DNA of 64,000 nucleotides, taken from Pseudoxanthomonas sp. (GTDB lineage: Bacteria; Pseudomonadota; Gammaproteobacteria; Xanthomonadales; Xanthomonadaceae). Under the pieces are notes generated by a model, which was given only the letters and a program-made list of their open reading frames with translations, had not been told where the DNA came from and ran no database searches. The DNA lies in NCBI RefSeq assembly GCF_002863005.1, contig NZ_PKDG01000009.1, positions 62,001 to 126,000 on the forward strand. The letters are read 5' to 3'. How positions within the stretch are numbered: the first letter of the stretch is position 1; the number at the start of each line of letters is the position of its first letter. Both the position numbers and the translations under genes were made by a program. This document shows positions 42,099 to 50,458 of the stretch, piece by piece.

Positions 42099-43133
42099 TT
42101 ATTGCTTCACCGGTTGACCGGCGGCATCGCACTTCACGTCGCGGCCGAACAGCTTGCCCAGGCGCGAGGGTTCTTCCAGGCAGCGCGGGTCAGGCTTCGG
42201 CGGCGCGTGCCTGGCCGCGTGCGCGGCGGTGCGGGTGCGCTGCAGTTCGGCGAGTCTGGCCTTGATCTGCGGCATCGCCGCCAGTGCGGCGCGTTCGCCT
42301 TCGAGGATGGCGTTGTTCTTCTGTTCGAAATCGGCCGGGCCGATGTCGTTGACCTTCGGACGGATGACGACGTCCGCGCGCGCCAGTTCCTGTTCGCCTA
42401 GGCGCTGGCCCATGATGCCGATGGACTGGTTGACGATGCCCAGCATGCTGCCGGGCTTGGTGCCGGGCGCCTTGGTGGAGATGTCCACGGCGATGACGAA
42501 GTCGGCGCCCAGCTGGCGCGCGGCGTCCACCGGCACCGGGCTCACCACGCCGCCGTCGACGTAGCTGGCCTTGCCGATCACCACCGGTTCGAACACGCCT
42601 GGGATGCTGCTCGACGCGCGCACCGCCTGGCCCGTGTTGCCGCGCACGAAGACGGTGCGTTCGCCGTTCTCCAACTGCGTGGACACTGCGGCGAACGGCT
42701 TCTTCAGCTGCTGGATGGTGCGCTTGCCGACCAGGTCGTTGACGTAGTCCTGCAGCTTCTGCCCCTGCACCAGGCCGCCGGAGAACAGGCGCACGTCACG
42801 GATCTTCGCTTCGTCCAGCGCGAAGGCCTGTTTCTGCATCTGGAACGGGTCCATGCCGCTGGCATACAGCGCGCCGACCACGCTGCCGGCACTCGTGCCG
42901 GAGACGATCTGCGGTTCGATGCCGTTGGCTTCCAGCATCTTGATGACGCCGATGTGCGCGAATCCCTTCGCCGCACCGCCCCCGAGCGCGATGCCCACCT
43001 TCGGCTTGGGCGCGGCGGGTATCGGCGACACCACCGCGGCGACCGGCGTGGGCCTGACGTTGTCGCCACCGCAGGCGACCAGCAGCAACGGGGCAAGCAG
43101 CAGGGCGGGGATCAGGCGAGCGGCAGGGCGCAT
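42099..43133 (-). CDS. patatin-like phospholipase lipoprotein (RssA-like)
   Basis: 344 residues. Lipoprotein signal with the lipobox LLVAC (C21). The patatin domain has the oxyanion loop GGGAAKG (51-57), nucleophile S81 in GTSAG, and the catalytic Asp in YVDGGVVSPVPV. It should hydrolyse lipids or phospholipids at the envelope. The internal ATG at 43133 starts the signal peptide; the very long frame upstream is a shadow. It is downstream of the AraC gene on the same strand, separated by 74 bp. Confidence 0.9.
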   Translation of the reverse strand: MRPAARLIPALLLAPLLLVACGGDNVRPTPVAAVVSPIPAAPKPKVGIALGGGAAKGFAHIGVIKMLEANGIEPQIVSGTSAGSVVGALYASGMDPFQMQKQAFALDEAKIRDVRLFSGGLVQGQKLQDYVNDLVGKRTIQQLKKPFAAVSTQLENGERTVFVRGNTGQAVRASSSIPGVFEPVVIGKASYVDGGVVSPVPVDAARQLGADFVIAVDISTKAPGTKPGSMLGIVNQSIGIMGQRLGEQELARADVVIRPKVNDIGPADFEQKNNAILEGERAALAAMPQIKARLAELQRTRTAAHAARHAPPKPDPRCLEEPSRLGKLFGRDVKCDAAGQPVKQ

Positions 43134-43207
43134 GGGCGGCGAGTGGGCGGGACGGGTGCGCAGGATAGCGCCCCCTCGCGCAACCGCAGCCAACGACCAC
43201 GCCCGGA

Positions 43208-44128
43208 TCAGGACGCCCCGCCGGAACGGCGCCGCGCGTTGCCCGGACCCACGCCTTCGATGCGCTTGAAGAAGCGACGGAAGGCCGCCTCGCTGCTGTA
43301 GCCCAGCATCTCGGCGATGGCGGCGACGGAGAAGCGCCGGTTCTTCAACAGCCGGCGCGCCTCGGTTGCCCTCCAGTGCGACAGGTACTGGATCGGCGGC
43401 GTGCCGACGGTGGCCGTGAACAGCTCGGCGAACGCGGTGCGGGACATGCCTGCCTCCTGCGCCATCGACTGGATGGTCCAGTCCTCGCCGGGACGCGCAT
43501 GGATGGCCGACAGCGCGCGCGACAGGCGCACGTCGGTGAGCGCAGCGAGCAGGCCGCGCGGCTGCTCGGCCTGGCGCACGTACTCGCAGACCGCCATGGT
43601 GAACAGCGAGTCGGCGAGCTTGTTCTGCACGAGCTGGCGACCCCAGCGGCGTTCCCGGCTGGTGTCGGCCAGCATCTGCGCGAGTTGCCTGAAGCCGGCG
43701 CTGCTGTCCTGGCTTCGGATCACGAACCACCGCGGCAACGCGGCGAAGATCGGGTTGTGCGAGCCGGTGATGAACTCCAGCTCGCCGCACAGCATGCTGG
43801 TGTCGCCGACATCCGGCGCGTCGGGCAGATGGGGATCGGCCGACGACGAGAGCACATGGCGCACGCCGGCAGGAAAGACGATCAGGTCGCCGCGCTCGAG
43901 CAACACCGGCACGTCCAGCGCTTCTCCGGTGATCCAGCACTGCCCCTGGGTCAACAGGTGGAACTGCCCGTGGTGCGTCGCCGGCTCGCTGTCGTACCAC
44001 GTTCCGCAGTAGCGGACATCCGCGGTGATCTCCACGCGCATGCGATAGGCGCCCAGCACGGTCTCGAGGACGGCGTCGCGGTCTTCGTGCTCCGCCAGGC
44101 CGGAGGCGGGGGTGGGCAAGGTGTCCAT
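43208..44128 (-). CDS. AraC-family transcriptional regulator with cupin domain
   Basis: 306 residues. An N-terminal cupin_6 domain (GQFHLLTQGQCWITGEAL, ERGDLIVFPAGVRHVL) and two C-terminal AraC HTH motifs (DWTIQSMAQEAGMSRTAFAELF; RRFSVAAIAEMLGYSSEAAFRRFF). Regulators of this class often control a neighbouring oxidoreductase or efflux gene; here the divergent neighbour is the bufferin operon, 210 bp away, but the link is only positional. The start at 44128 is preferred over the one 12 codons upstream. Confidence 0.88.
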   Translation of the reverse strand: MDTLPTPASGLAEHEDRDAVLETVLGAYRMRVEITADVRYCGTWYDSEPATHHGQFHLLTQGQCWITGEALDVPVLLERGDLIVFPAGVRHVLSSSADPHLPDAPDVGDTSMLCGELEFITGSHNPIFAALPRWFVIRSQDSSAGFRQLAQMLADTSRERRWGRQLVQNKLADSLFTMAVCEYVRQAEQPRGLLAALTDVRLSRALSAIHARPGEDWTIQSMAQEAGMSRTAFAELFTATVGTPPIQYLSHWRATEARRLLKNRRFSVAAIAEMLGYSSEAAFRRFFKRIEGVGPGNARRRSGGAS

Positions 44129-44338
44129 GGCGCCATCGTAGGCGACGGGGTGGATGCGGGCCATGACCGCGCGTCCGCCGATTCATGCGCGTGCGTCCGC
44201 CCGCACACCGCGCCGGACGATGGGGCATATCGCGGGAACGCTCGGGAATGGTCGCCGCGGATGCGGGACGGTGGAATGGCATGGCGTCCTGCGGCGCTCC
44301 GTCGACGACGCCTTCCCCAACTCCAACGAGGCTTTCCA

Positions 44339-44641
44339 ATGAACACCACCAAGCTGTCCGGTCTGTCCGTCGCGGTCGCCGCCGCCGCCCTCTTCCTCGG
44401 TGCACCGATGGCCCATGCGGCCGAATCCGGGTCGGCCAAGGTCGGCCACTGCGTCGGCGCCAATGCCTGCAAGGGACAGGGCGCGTGCAAGAGCGCCTCC
44501 AACGCCTGCAAGGGCCAGAACGCGTGCAAGGGCCACGGCTTCACCGAATCCACGGCAGAGACCTGCAAGACGGCCGGCGGCAAGTTCGAGGCACCCAAGC
44601 CGCAGAAGAAGGCGGCCGATGCGAAGAAGGCCAACACCTGA
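44339..44641 (+). CDS. bufA2: BufA2-family bufferin-type metallophore precursor
   Basis: 100 residues, the precursor of a RiPP metallophore. A signal peptide (MNTTKLSGLSVAVAAAALFLGAPMAHAA) is followed by a cysteine-rich core with C38, C44, C50, C57, C63 and C76, in a repeated ACKGQ/ACKSASNACKGQNACKG pattern, and a Lys/Ala-rich tail. In known bufferins the cysteines are modified by the BufB/BufC pair to make a copper-binding product in the periplasm. bufB follows after 25 bp. The family name is from memory of the recent bufferin literature; the Cys pattern fits BufA2 rather than BufA1 (DUF2282). Confidence 0.9.
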   Translation: MNTTKLSGLSVAVAAAALFLGAPMAHAAESGSAKVGHCVGANACKGQGACKSASNACKGQNACKGHGFTESTAETCKTAGGKFEAPKPQKKAADAKKANT

Positions 44642-44666
44642 CGCCGCGCGCGAGCCACGACACGCC

Positions 44667-45512
44667 ATGACCACACCCCTTCAGGGTTTCGGCCTGGGCC
44701 TGCGCCCACAGCACTACGACGCGCTGCTCGCGGGCAGCGCGCGCGTGGACTGGCTGGAGATCCTCAGCGAGAACTACCTGGTCGACGGCGGCCGTCCGCT
44801 GTGGATGCTGGACCGGATGGCCGAACGCTGGCCCATGGCGATGCATGGCGTGTCGCTCGACATCGGCGGTAGCGATCCGCTGGACCGCGAGTACCTGCAC
44901 GCGCTGGGCCGCCTGGCCCGGCGCGTGCGGCCCCGGGTCGTGTCGGACCACCTGTGCTGGACCCGCCAGGGTGGGGTGCAGTTCCACGACCTGCTGCCCT
45001 TGCCTCAGAACGACGAAACGGTCCTGCATGTCGCCGCGCGTGTGCGGCAGGTGCAGGACATCCTCGGCATGCCATTGCTGCTGGAGAACGTGTCCAGCTA
45101 CCTGCGCTTCGGCGACGACACGCTGGATGAAGCGCAGTTCCTCTCGGCGATCGTGGCCGAGAGCGGTTGCGGATTGCTGCTGGACGTGAACAACGTCTTC
45201 GTCAACGCGCACAACCATGGGTTCGATGCGGTGGCGTTCCTTGATCGCCTGCCGCCTGCGGCCGTCGGCCAGATGCACCTGGCCGGGCACAGCGAGGATG
45301 CGCGCGGCAGCGGCCTGCTGATCGATACCCACGACGCGGCGGTCCCCGACGGCATCTGGTCGCTGTATGCGGACGCCGTGCGGCGCTTCGGCAACGTGCC
45401 CGCGATGATCGAGCGCGACGATCACATCCCTCCGCTGGACGCGCTGCTCGCCGAGCTCGACGTGGCACGCGCGGTCGCCGCAGGCGCGGCTGCGCAGGCG
45501 CGTGCGGCATGA
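44667..45512 (+). CDS. bufB: BufB, MNIO-family (DUF692) RiPP-modifying iron oxygenase
   Basis: 281 residues. DUF692/MNIO enzymes use two or three irons and O2 to convert peptidyl cysteines into oxazolone/thioamide or thiooxazole-type groups. The TIM-barrel ligands are visible in MHGVSLDIGG (H60), VSDHLCW (H95), LLLENVSSY (E140), LLDVNNVFVNAHNH (D173, H182, H184), QMHLAGH (H204), DTHD (H222) and IERDDH (E249). It starts 25 bp after bufA2 and its stop overlaps bufC by 4 bp, so precursor, enzyme and partner are co-translated. Confidence 0.94.
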   Translation: MTTPLQGFGLGLRPQHYDALLAGSARVDWLEILSENYLVDGGRPLWMLDRMAERWPMAMHGVSLDIGGSDPLDREYLHALGRLARRVRPRVVSDHLCWTRQGGVQFHDLLPLPQNDETVLHVAARVRQVQDILGMPLLLENVSSYLRFGDDTLDEAQFLSAIVAESGCGLLLDVNNVFVNAHNHGFDAVAFLDRLPPAAVGQMHLAGHSEDARGSGLLIDTHDAAVPDGIWSLYADAVRRFGNVPAMIERDDHIPPLDALLAELDVARAVAAGAAAQARAA

Positions 45513-46273
45513 GCCGGACGATGGCCTTGGTCGACCGGCAGCGGCAGCTCGCGGGCTGGCTGCTGCGCCGGGATCCCGCGGAAGCGCCGCTCGTCTCCGA
45601 TGCACTCCCGGCCCCTGCGTCGATGCGCCTGCGCATATATGCGGACGGCTACCGGTGGCGACTGGTGGAGGTGCTGGGCCACGACTTTCCCGCCTTGCGC
45701 GCCTCGCTGGGCGAAGACCGCTTCGATACGCTGGCCGAGGCGTATCTTGCCGCCCATCCCTCGCGCCATCCCTCGGTCCGGCACCTGGGGCAGCGCTTCC
45801 CACGCTGGTTGGCGTTGCGCGATGCGACGTCCGCCGATCTCGCGCGCCTGGAGTGGCAGCAGGGCGAGGTCTTCGATGCCGCCGATGCGCCGGCATGCAG
45901 CATCGACGACGTGGCGGCGCTGTCTCCCGAGGCGTGGACGCGTCTCCGATTGCACGTGCACCCCGCGGTGCGCCGCCTGCGCCTGCACAGCACCGCTGTC
46001 GCCGTGCTCGACGCCCATGCCCGGGGCCAACCCCTGCCCGCCCTGCGTCCGCAGGCACCCACGGCGTGGCTGCTCTGGCGCGCCGGGTTCGACGTGCATT
46101 GGCGCCGCCTGCCCCGCGACGAGGCGATGGCGCTGGTGGCGATCGAGCGGGGCGACGCATTCGCCGACTGGTGCGTGCGCCTGCCCGGCCGTTCGCCCGC
46201 CATGCGTGCCGCTCGCCTGTTGAAGCGGTGGTTGTCCGATGGCCTGGTGGCCGACCTGTCCTTCCCTGCCTGA
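45509..46273 (+). CDS. bufC: BufC, DUF2063 precursor-recognition partner
   Basis: 254 residues. DUF2063 proteins form a complex with DUF692 enzymes and recruit the precursor peptide. The N-terminal helical domain (MALVDRQRQLAGWLLRRD, RLRIYADGYRWRLVEVLGHDFPAL) and the DUF2063 core are seen; PSVRHLGQRFPRWLA is conserved in the family. The ATG overlaps the bufB stop (ATGA). No catalytic residues are expected. The C-terminal part is less conserved, as is usual for partner proteins that read a particular leader. Confidence 0.9.
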   Translation: MSRTMALVDRQRQLAGWLLRRDPAEAPLVSDALPAPASMRLRIYADGYRWRLVEVLGHDFPALRASLGEDRFDTLAEAYLAAHPSRHPSVRHLGQRFPRWLALRDATSADLARLEWQQGEVFDAADAPACSIDDVAALSPEAWTRLRLHVHPAVRRLRLHSTAVAVLDAHARGQPLPALRPQAPTAWLLWRAGFDVHWRRLPRDEAMALVAIERGDAFADWCVRLPGRSPAMRAARLLKRWLSDGLVADLSFPA

Positions 46274-46291
46274 CTCTTCCTGGAGATCTCC

Positions 46292-46756
46292 ATGCAAACC
46301 CTACCCGTGCATGTGCGTGCACTCGCCTTCCTCCATGACCACGAATGGATCGGCCCGTTGCTGGTGCGGCTGGTATTCGGCTACTTCTGGCTGGAGACCG
46401 GCTGGGCCAAATTGAACAACCTGGCGTTCTTCACCGAACGCTTCGTCGAATGGGGCATCCCCTGGCCCGCGTTGAGCGCAACGGTCTGCGCGGGCACCGA
46501 ATTCATCGGCGGCCTACTGATGATGCTCGGGCTGGCGACCCGGCTGACCATGCTGCCGATGATCTTCAACATGCTGGTGGCGCTGGCCGTCGTCGTACTG
46601 CCGGGCATCTCGACGCTCGACGAGTTCGTCGAGCTGGACGAGGTGCTTTACGTGGCGGTATTCGCCTGGCTGCTGTTTGCCGGACCGGGCCGCGCCAGCC
46701 TGGACCACCTGATCGCGCGACGCGGTGCACGGCGCGATCCCCTGGCGGCGTCATAG
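46292..46756 (+). CDS. DoxX-family membrane protein of the buf operon
   Basis: 154 residues with four hydrophobic segments (about 20-38, 65-82, 85-106, 116-134). DoxX signature: LLVRLVFGYFWLETGWAKLNN, WPALSATVCAGTEFIGGLLMMLGLATRLT. DoxX-type proteins frequently close bufferin and related MNIO operons; a redox or quinone-linked role is proposed. It follows bufC after 18 bp behind a CTGGAGATCTCC site. Function within the system is not established. Confidence 0.9.
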   Translation: MQTLPVHVRALAFLHDHEWIGPLLVRLVFGYFWLETGWAKLNNLAFFTERFVEWGIPWPALSATVCAGTEFIGGLLMMLGLATRLTMLPMIFNMLVALAVVVLPGISTLDEFVELDEVLYVAVFAWLLFAGPGRASLDHLIARRGARRDPLAAS

Positions 46757-46821
46757 CCGTCGGGTCCGCCCTCCGCCGGTCGGACGGGGACTTGCGTGGG
46801 CTCCCGTTCCGCAGACCGCGT

Positions 46822-46853
46822 GGCGGGCGAGGCGGGCGAGGCGGGCGAGGCGG
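46822..46853. repeat. 9-bp tandem repeat (GGCGGGCGA x3+)
   Basis: Three perfect copies of GGCGGGCGA and a partial fourth in the gap between doxX and the TonB-dependent receptor. Low-complexity DNA likely to vary in copy number by slippage. The rest of this 257-bp gap shows no gene. Confidence 0.85.
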
Positions 46854-47013
46854 ACGGGGCGGCAGGGGGTGGAAGACCGCCCCTTGTGTCAGCCAGGCCG
46901 GAGCTCGTCGGAAACGGGACTTCCGGCCATTGCCCCCGTTGTTGCTGTAATGCAACATTCGCGTGCTAGCGCCGCCGCGCGCCCCGAATCCCACCCACTC
47001 GGAAAGCCACGCC

Positions 47014-49302
47014 ATGTCCCCAGTCCGCCCGGCCGCCGTCCGGCCGCACCGCCTCGCCTTTGCCATCGCCGCGCTGTTGCCCTTCGGCACCGCCCTCGCC
47101 CAGGACGCCGCCTCCCCGGCAGAGAAGGACGCCGCCACGCTCGACACCGTGCAGGTCACCGCGCAGCGCAAGGTCGAGAACATCCAGGACGTGCCCGTCT
47201 CCATCAGCACCGTCAACGGAGAGCAGCTGGGCGTGCTGGCGTCCGGCGGCACCGACATCCGCTTCCTGTCCGGCCGCGTGCCCAGCCTGAACATCGAATC
47301 CTCGTTCGGCCGCGCCTTCCCGCGCTTCTACATCCGCGGCTACGGCAACACCGACTTCCGCCTCAACACCTCACAGCCCGTGTCGCTGGTGTACGACGAC
47401 GTGGTGCAGGAAAACCCGATCCTGAAGGGCTTCCCGCTGTTCGACCTGGAGCAGGTCGAAGTGCTGCGCGGCCCGCAGGGTTCGCTGTTCGGGCGCAATA
47501 CGCCGGCCGGCGTGGTGAAGTTCGAATCGGCCAAGCCGTCGCAGGAAACCAGCGGCTACGGCAAGGTCGGCGTGGGCAGCGACAACATGTGGAACGTCGA
47601 AGGCGCCGTCGGTGGCGCTCTGAGTCCGAACTGGTCCGCGCGTGCGTCGGTGCTCTACCAGCGCCGCGACAACTGGGTGGAAAACACCTATCCGGGCCCG
47701 AGCGATGGTTTCGAAGGCTATGACGAATCCGCTGGCCGCGTGCAGTTCCTGTACGAAGGCGACGGCTTCGAAGCGCTGCTCAACGCGCATGCCCGCAAGC
47801 TCAACGGCACCGCGCGCCTGTTCCGCGCCAACATCATCGACCCGGGCACCAACAACTTCGTCCCCGGTTTCGACGAGGACAAGGTGTCGCAGGACGGCCT
47901 GAACTACTCCGAGCTGGAGTCGCAGGGTGCCAGCGCACGCCTCAACTGGGACATCGGCGACTACAAGCTCTATTCGATCACCGGCTACGAAAGCGTCGAG
48001 ACGATCAACCGCGGCGATATCGACGGCGGCTACGGTGCGGTGTTCCTGCCCGATTCCGGTCCGGGCGTGATCCCGTTCGCGTCGGAAACCGCCGACGGCA
48101 TTCCCGACCATTCGCAGTGGACGCAGGAGTTCCGGATCGAATCCGAATACGCCGGTCCGTGGAACTGGCAGGCCGGCCTGTTCTACTTCAAGGAAGACTA
48201 CCAGGTCGAAAGCTTCAGCTACGATTCGTTGAACAACAGCGCACAGGATGGTTACCAGCGCATCCGCCAGACCAACGATGCCTGGGCCGTGTTCGGTGCC
48301 GCGACGTGGCAGGCGACCGACAGGCTGGAGCTGCGTGCTGGCCTGCGTTACACCGTCGACGAGAAGAAGCTGACCGTCGAGGATTACTGGAACACCGGCT
48401 TCGCGGCCTGCGTCCTGGCCGGCAAGTGCACGCTGGCGCAGCTGGCCGCGCTGGAGCCGGATGGCGATCTCTCCGCCTCACCGGAAGACAAGAAGTTCAA
48501 CTGGGACCTCTCCGCCACGTATGCGGTCAGCGATGACGTGAATCTGTATGCGCGTGCCGCGACCGGCTTCCGCGGCAGCAGCATCCAGAGCGCGGGTGCG
48601 TTCAACGCCAAGTCCGTCGCCGGTCCGGAAACCGTCACCTCGGTCGAGACCGGCATCAAGGCGGATTTCTGGGACAAGCGCGCGCGCCTGAGCGCCGGCG
48701 TGTATTACTACCGGGTCAAGGACCAGCAGCTGACCGCCGTCGGCGGCGCCGCCAACGCGAACATCCTGCTCAATGCCGAGAAGACGGTGGGCAAGGGCTT
48801 CGAACTGGACATGCAGGCGTACGTGCTGGACAACCTGCTGCTCACGCTGGGCAGCAGCTACAACGACACCGAGATCCAGGACAACGATCTCGCCGTTGCC
48901 GTGTGCGCCGCCTGCACCGTCACCGATCCGCGCAACACCGGCGGCCTGGCACTGATCGACGGCAACCAGCTGCCGCAGGCCCCGAAGTGGGTGCACAACC
49001 TGACTGCGCGCTACAGCGTCGGCCTGGGCGACGGCAGCGAGCTGTACGTCTACACCGACTGGGCCTATCGCAGCGAAGTGAACTTCTTCCTGTACGACTC
49101 CATCGAGTTCACCGGCAAGTCGTCGCTCGAAGGCGGCCTGCGCGTGGGTTACGGCTGGGGCTACGGCGACTACGAAGTGGCCCTGTTCGGGCGCAACATC
49201 ACCGACCAGCGCCGCATCGTGGGCGGCATCGACTTCAACAACCTGACCGGCTTCATCAACGAGCCGCGCACGGTAGGCGTGGAGTTCAGCGCGAAGTTCT
49301 GA
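47014..49302 (+). CDS. TonB-dependent outer-membrane receptor
   Basis: 762 residues. Signal peptide about 1-34 (ends TALAQ). A TonB-box-like ATLDTVQVTAQRKVENIQDVP begins the mature protein, followed by the plug domain (SISTVNGEQL...VEVLRGPQGSLFGRNTPAGVV) and a 22-strand barrel ending in Phe. The type resembles siderophore/fecA-like or carbohydrate receptors; the ligand is unknown. C479/C486-like cysteines appear in a loop (FAACVLAGKCTLAQL) and CAACTV later, perhaps disulfide-stabilised. A hairpin and a C-type repeat follow the stop. Confidence 0.93.
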   Translation: MSPVRPAAVRPHRLAFAIAALLPFGTALAQDAASPAEKDAATLDTVQVTAQRKVENIQDVPVSISTVNGEQLGVLASGGTDIRFLSGRVPSLNIESSFGRAFPRFYIRGYGNTDFRLNTSQPVSLVYDDVVQENPILKGFPLFDLEQVEVLRGPQGSLFGRNTPAGVVKFESAKPSQETSGYGKVGVGSDNMWNVEGAVGGALSPNWSARASVLYQRRDNWVENTYPGPSDGFEGYDESAGRVQFLYEGDGFEALLNAHARKLNGTARLFRANIIDPGTNNFVPGFDEDKVSQDGLNYSELESQGASARLNWDIGDYKLYSITGYESVETINRGDIDGGYGAVFLPDSGPGVIPFASETADGIPDHSQWTQEFRIESEYAGPWNWQAGLFYFKEDYQVESFSYDSLNNSAQDGYQRIRQTNDAWAVFGAATWQATDRLELRAGLRYTVDEKKLTVEDYWNTGFAACVLAGKCTLAQLAALEPDGDLSASPEDKKFNWDLSATYAVSDDVNLYARAATGFRGSSIQSAGAFNAKSVAGPETVTSVETGIKADFWDKRARLSAGVYYYRVKDQQLTAVGGAANANILLNAEKTVGKGFELDMQAYVLDNLLLTLGSSYNDTEIQDNDLAVAVCAACTVTDPRNTGGLALIDGNQLPQAPKWVHNLTARYSVGLGDGSELYVYTDWAYRSEVNFFLYDSIEFTGKSSLEGGLRVGYGWGYGDYEVALFGRNITDQRRIVGGIDFNNLTGFINEPRTVGVEFSAKF

Positions 49303-49324
49303 TCCGTACAAGCGCGTGATTGGC

Positions 49325-49350
49325 ACACGGGCGCCGTGGGGCGCCCGTGT
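49325..49350. terminator. hairpin after the TonB-dependent receptor
   Basis: ACACGGGCGCC / GGCGCCCGTGT with a GTGG loop, an 11-bp perfect stem 22 bp after the receptor stop. The following T-run is weak (TGTATGT), so it may be a partial or Rho-assisted terminator. Confidence 0.65.
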
Positions 49351-49355
49351 TGTAT

Positions 49356-49427
49356 GTAGCGTGCGCCGCGCGCACGACCTCATGATCCCCGGGCAACACC
49401 GCAGTCGTGCGCATGGCGCACGCTACG
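49356..49427. repeat. C-family inverted repeat (GTAGCGTGCGC...GCGCACGCTAC)
   Basis: Inverted arms GTAGCGTGCGCCGCGCGCAC and GTGCGCATGGCGCACGCTAC around about 30 bp. A single right-hand arm recurs at 54990-55012. Confidence 0.8.
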
Positions 49428-49444
49428 TGCACGAGCCGTGCCTC

Positions 49445-49575
49445 GTGGGAGCGACGTGAGTCGCGAAAGGGCGCGATTCCTCATTCGCAAGAAGAAAAGG
49501 CAGACCCGCACGGCCTGCCTTTTCGTTGAGCCTCATCGACACCATGCCTCCTTCGCGACTCACGTCGCTCCCACA
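49445..49575. repeat. A-family paired inverted repeat, GACGTGAGTC variant
   Basis: GTGGGAGCGACGTGAGTCGC/GAAAGG and inverted CCTTCGCGACTCACGTCGCT/CCCACA, about 80 bp apart. The G/C substitution is matched in both arms. A terminator hairpin lies between them. Confidence 0.88.
49494..49524. terminator. bidirectional intrinsic terminator
   Basis: GAAAAGGCAG and CTGCCTTTTC arms (10 bp) with T-runs on both strands, between the arms of the A-type repeat and between the convergent receptor and rhomboid genes. Confidence 0.85.
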
Positions 49576-49582
49576 GGAGACA

Positions 49583-50368
49583 TCAGGACGTGGGTGGCTC
49601 GCGAGGCGGGAAACGCAGTACCACGCCGCGCTGCGCTTCTTCCGCAGGTTCGGGGCGCACCCACAGCAGCGGCACTTCACGCGGCGCCGGCAATTCGAGT
49701 TCGTCGTCGCTGCGTGCGGCCGCTTCTTCTTCCTCGATCTCCCAGCTGTACTTCTTGCGCGGCAGTTCGGGGTCCAGGCGACGGAACAGGAAGGCGGCGA
49801 TCAGGCCTGCCACCGCGCCACCCAGGTGCGCCTGCCAGGACACGCCGGCCTCGCGGGGCAGGATGGTGAGCACCATGCCGCCGTAGAACAGGAAGGCGAT
49901 CATGCCGGCGGCGATCGCGGCGCGGTCGCGACGCAACAGGCCGAGCATGAAGATCATGAACATCAGGCCGTGCGTCAGTCCGCTGGCGCCGAGCGTGTGC
50001 GTGCCGGGATCGGCCAGAAGCCAGGGCCCCAGGCCGGAACCCAGCCACACCAGCGGGATCGCCCACAGCGTGGCGCGCGGATAGACAGCGCCGGCCAGCG
50101 TGCCGAGGATCAGCAGCGCGGAGGCATTCGCGGCGATGTGCTCCAGCGACCCATGCAGCAGCGGTGCGGTGAGGATCCCGAGCAGGCCTTCCACCGACAA
50201 CGGCGCAATGGTGAAGGCCCGCACGTCGAAACTGTTCTGTGCCGAGTACACCATGGCCAGCACCAGCACGAAGGCCAGGCTCAGGTTGAGCGCGCGCAAC
50301 AGGCGCTTGCGGTCATAACGCCGCTGGGTATCCGGGTCGAACGCCGGGTCGTCGGGATGCAGGTCCAT
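49583..50368 (-). CDS. rhomboid-family intramembrane serine protease
   Basis: 261 residues with six membrane segments in about 28-200. Catalytic S129 lies in GASG (127-130) and H181 in SWQAHLGGA; HGSLEHIAAN (72-81) supplies the conserved His/Asn of TM2. It cleaves membrane proteins within or near the bilayer. A long acidic C-terminal tail (about 205-261, EIEEEEAAARSDDELEL) is cytoplasmic by topology. It is convergent with the TonB-dependent receptor across a terminator. Confidence 0.92.
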   Translation of the reverse strand: MDLHPDDPAFDPDTQRRYDRKRLLRALNLSLAFVLVLAMVYSAQNSFDVRAFTIAPLSVEGLLGILTAPLLHGSLEHIAANASALLILGTLAGAVYPRATLWAIPLVWLGSGLGPWLLADPGTHTLGASGLTHGLMFMIFMLGLLRRDRAAIAAGMIAFLFYGGMVLTILPREAGVSWQAHLGGAVAGLIAAFLFRRLDPELPRKKYSWEIEEEEAAARSDDELELPAPREVPLLWVRPEPAEEAQRGVVLRFPPREPPTS

Positions 50369-50458
50369 GATGCAGTTCTGGCGGCGTCCGGCGCGAATGC
50401 AAGCCCGCGCCGCGATGGACAGACCATCCCGCGGACGGGATGGTCTGCCGCGCAGGCC

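Noticed and set aside
46963-47013. Start of the TonB-dependent receptor at 46963
   Set aside because: The 17 extra residues precede a clear signal peptide that begins at 47014.
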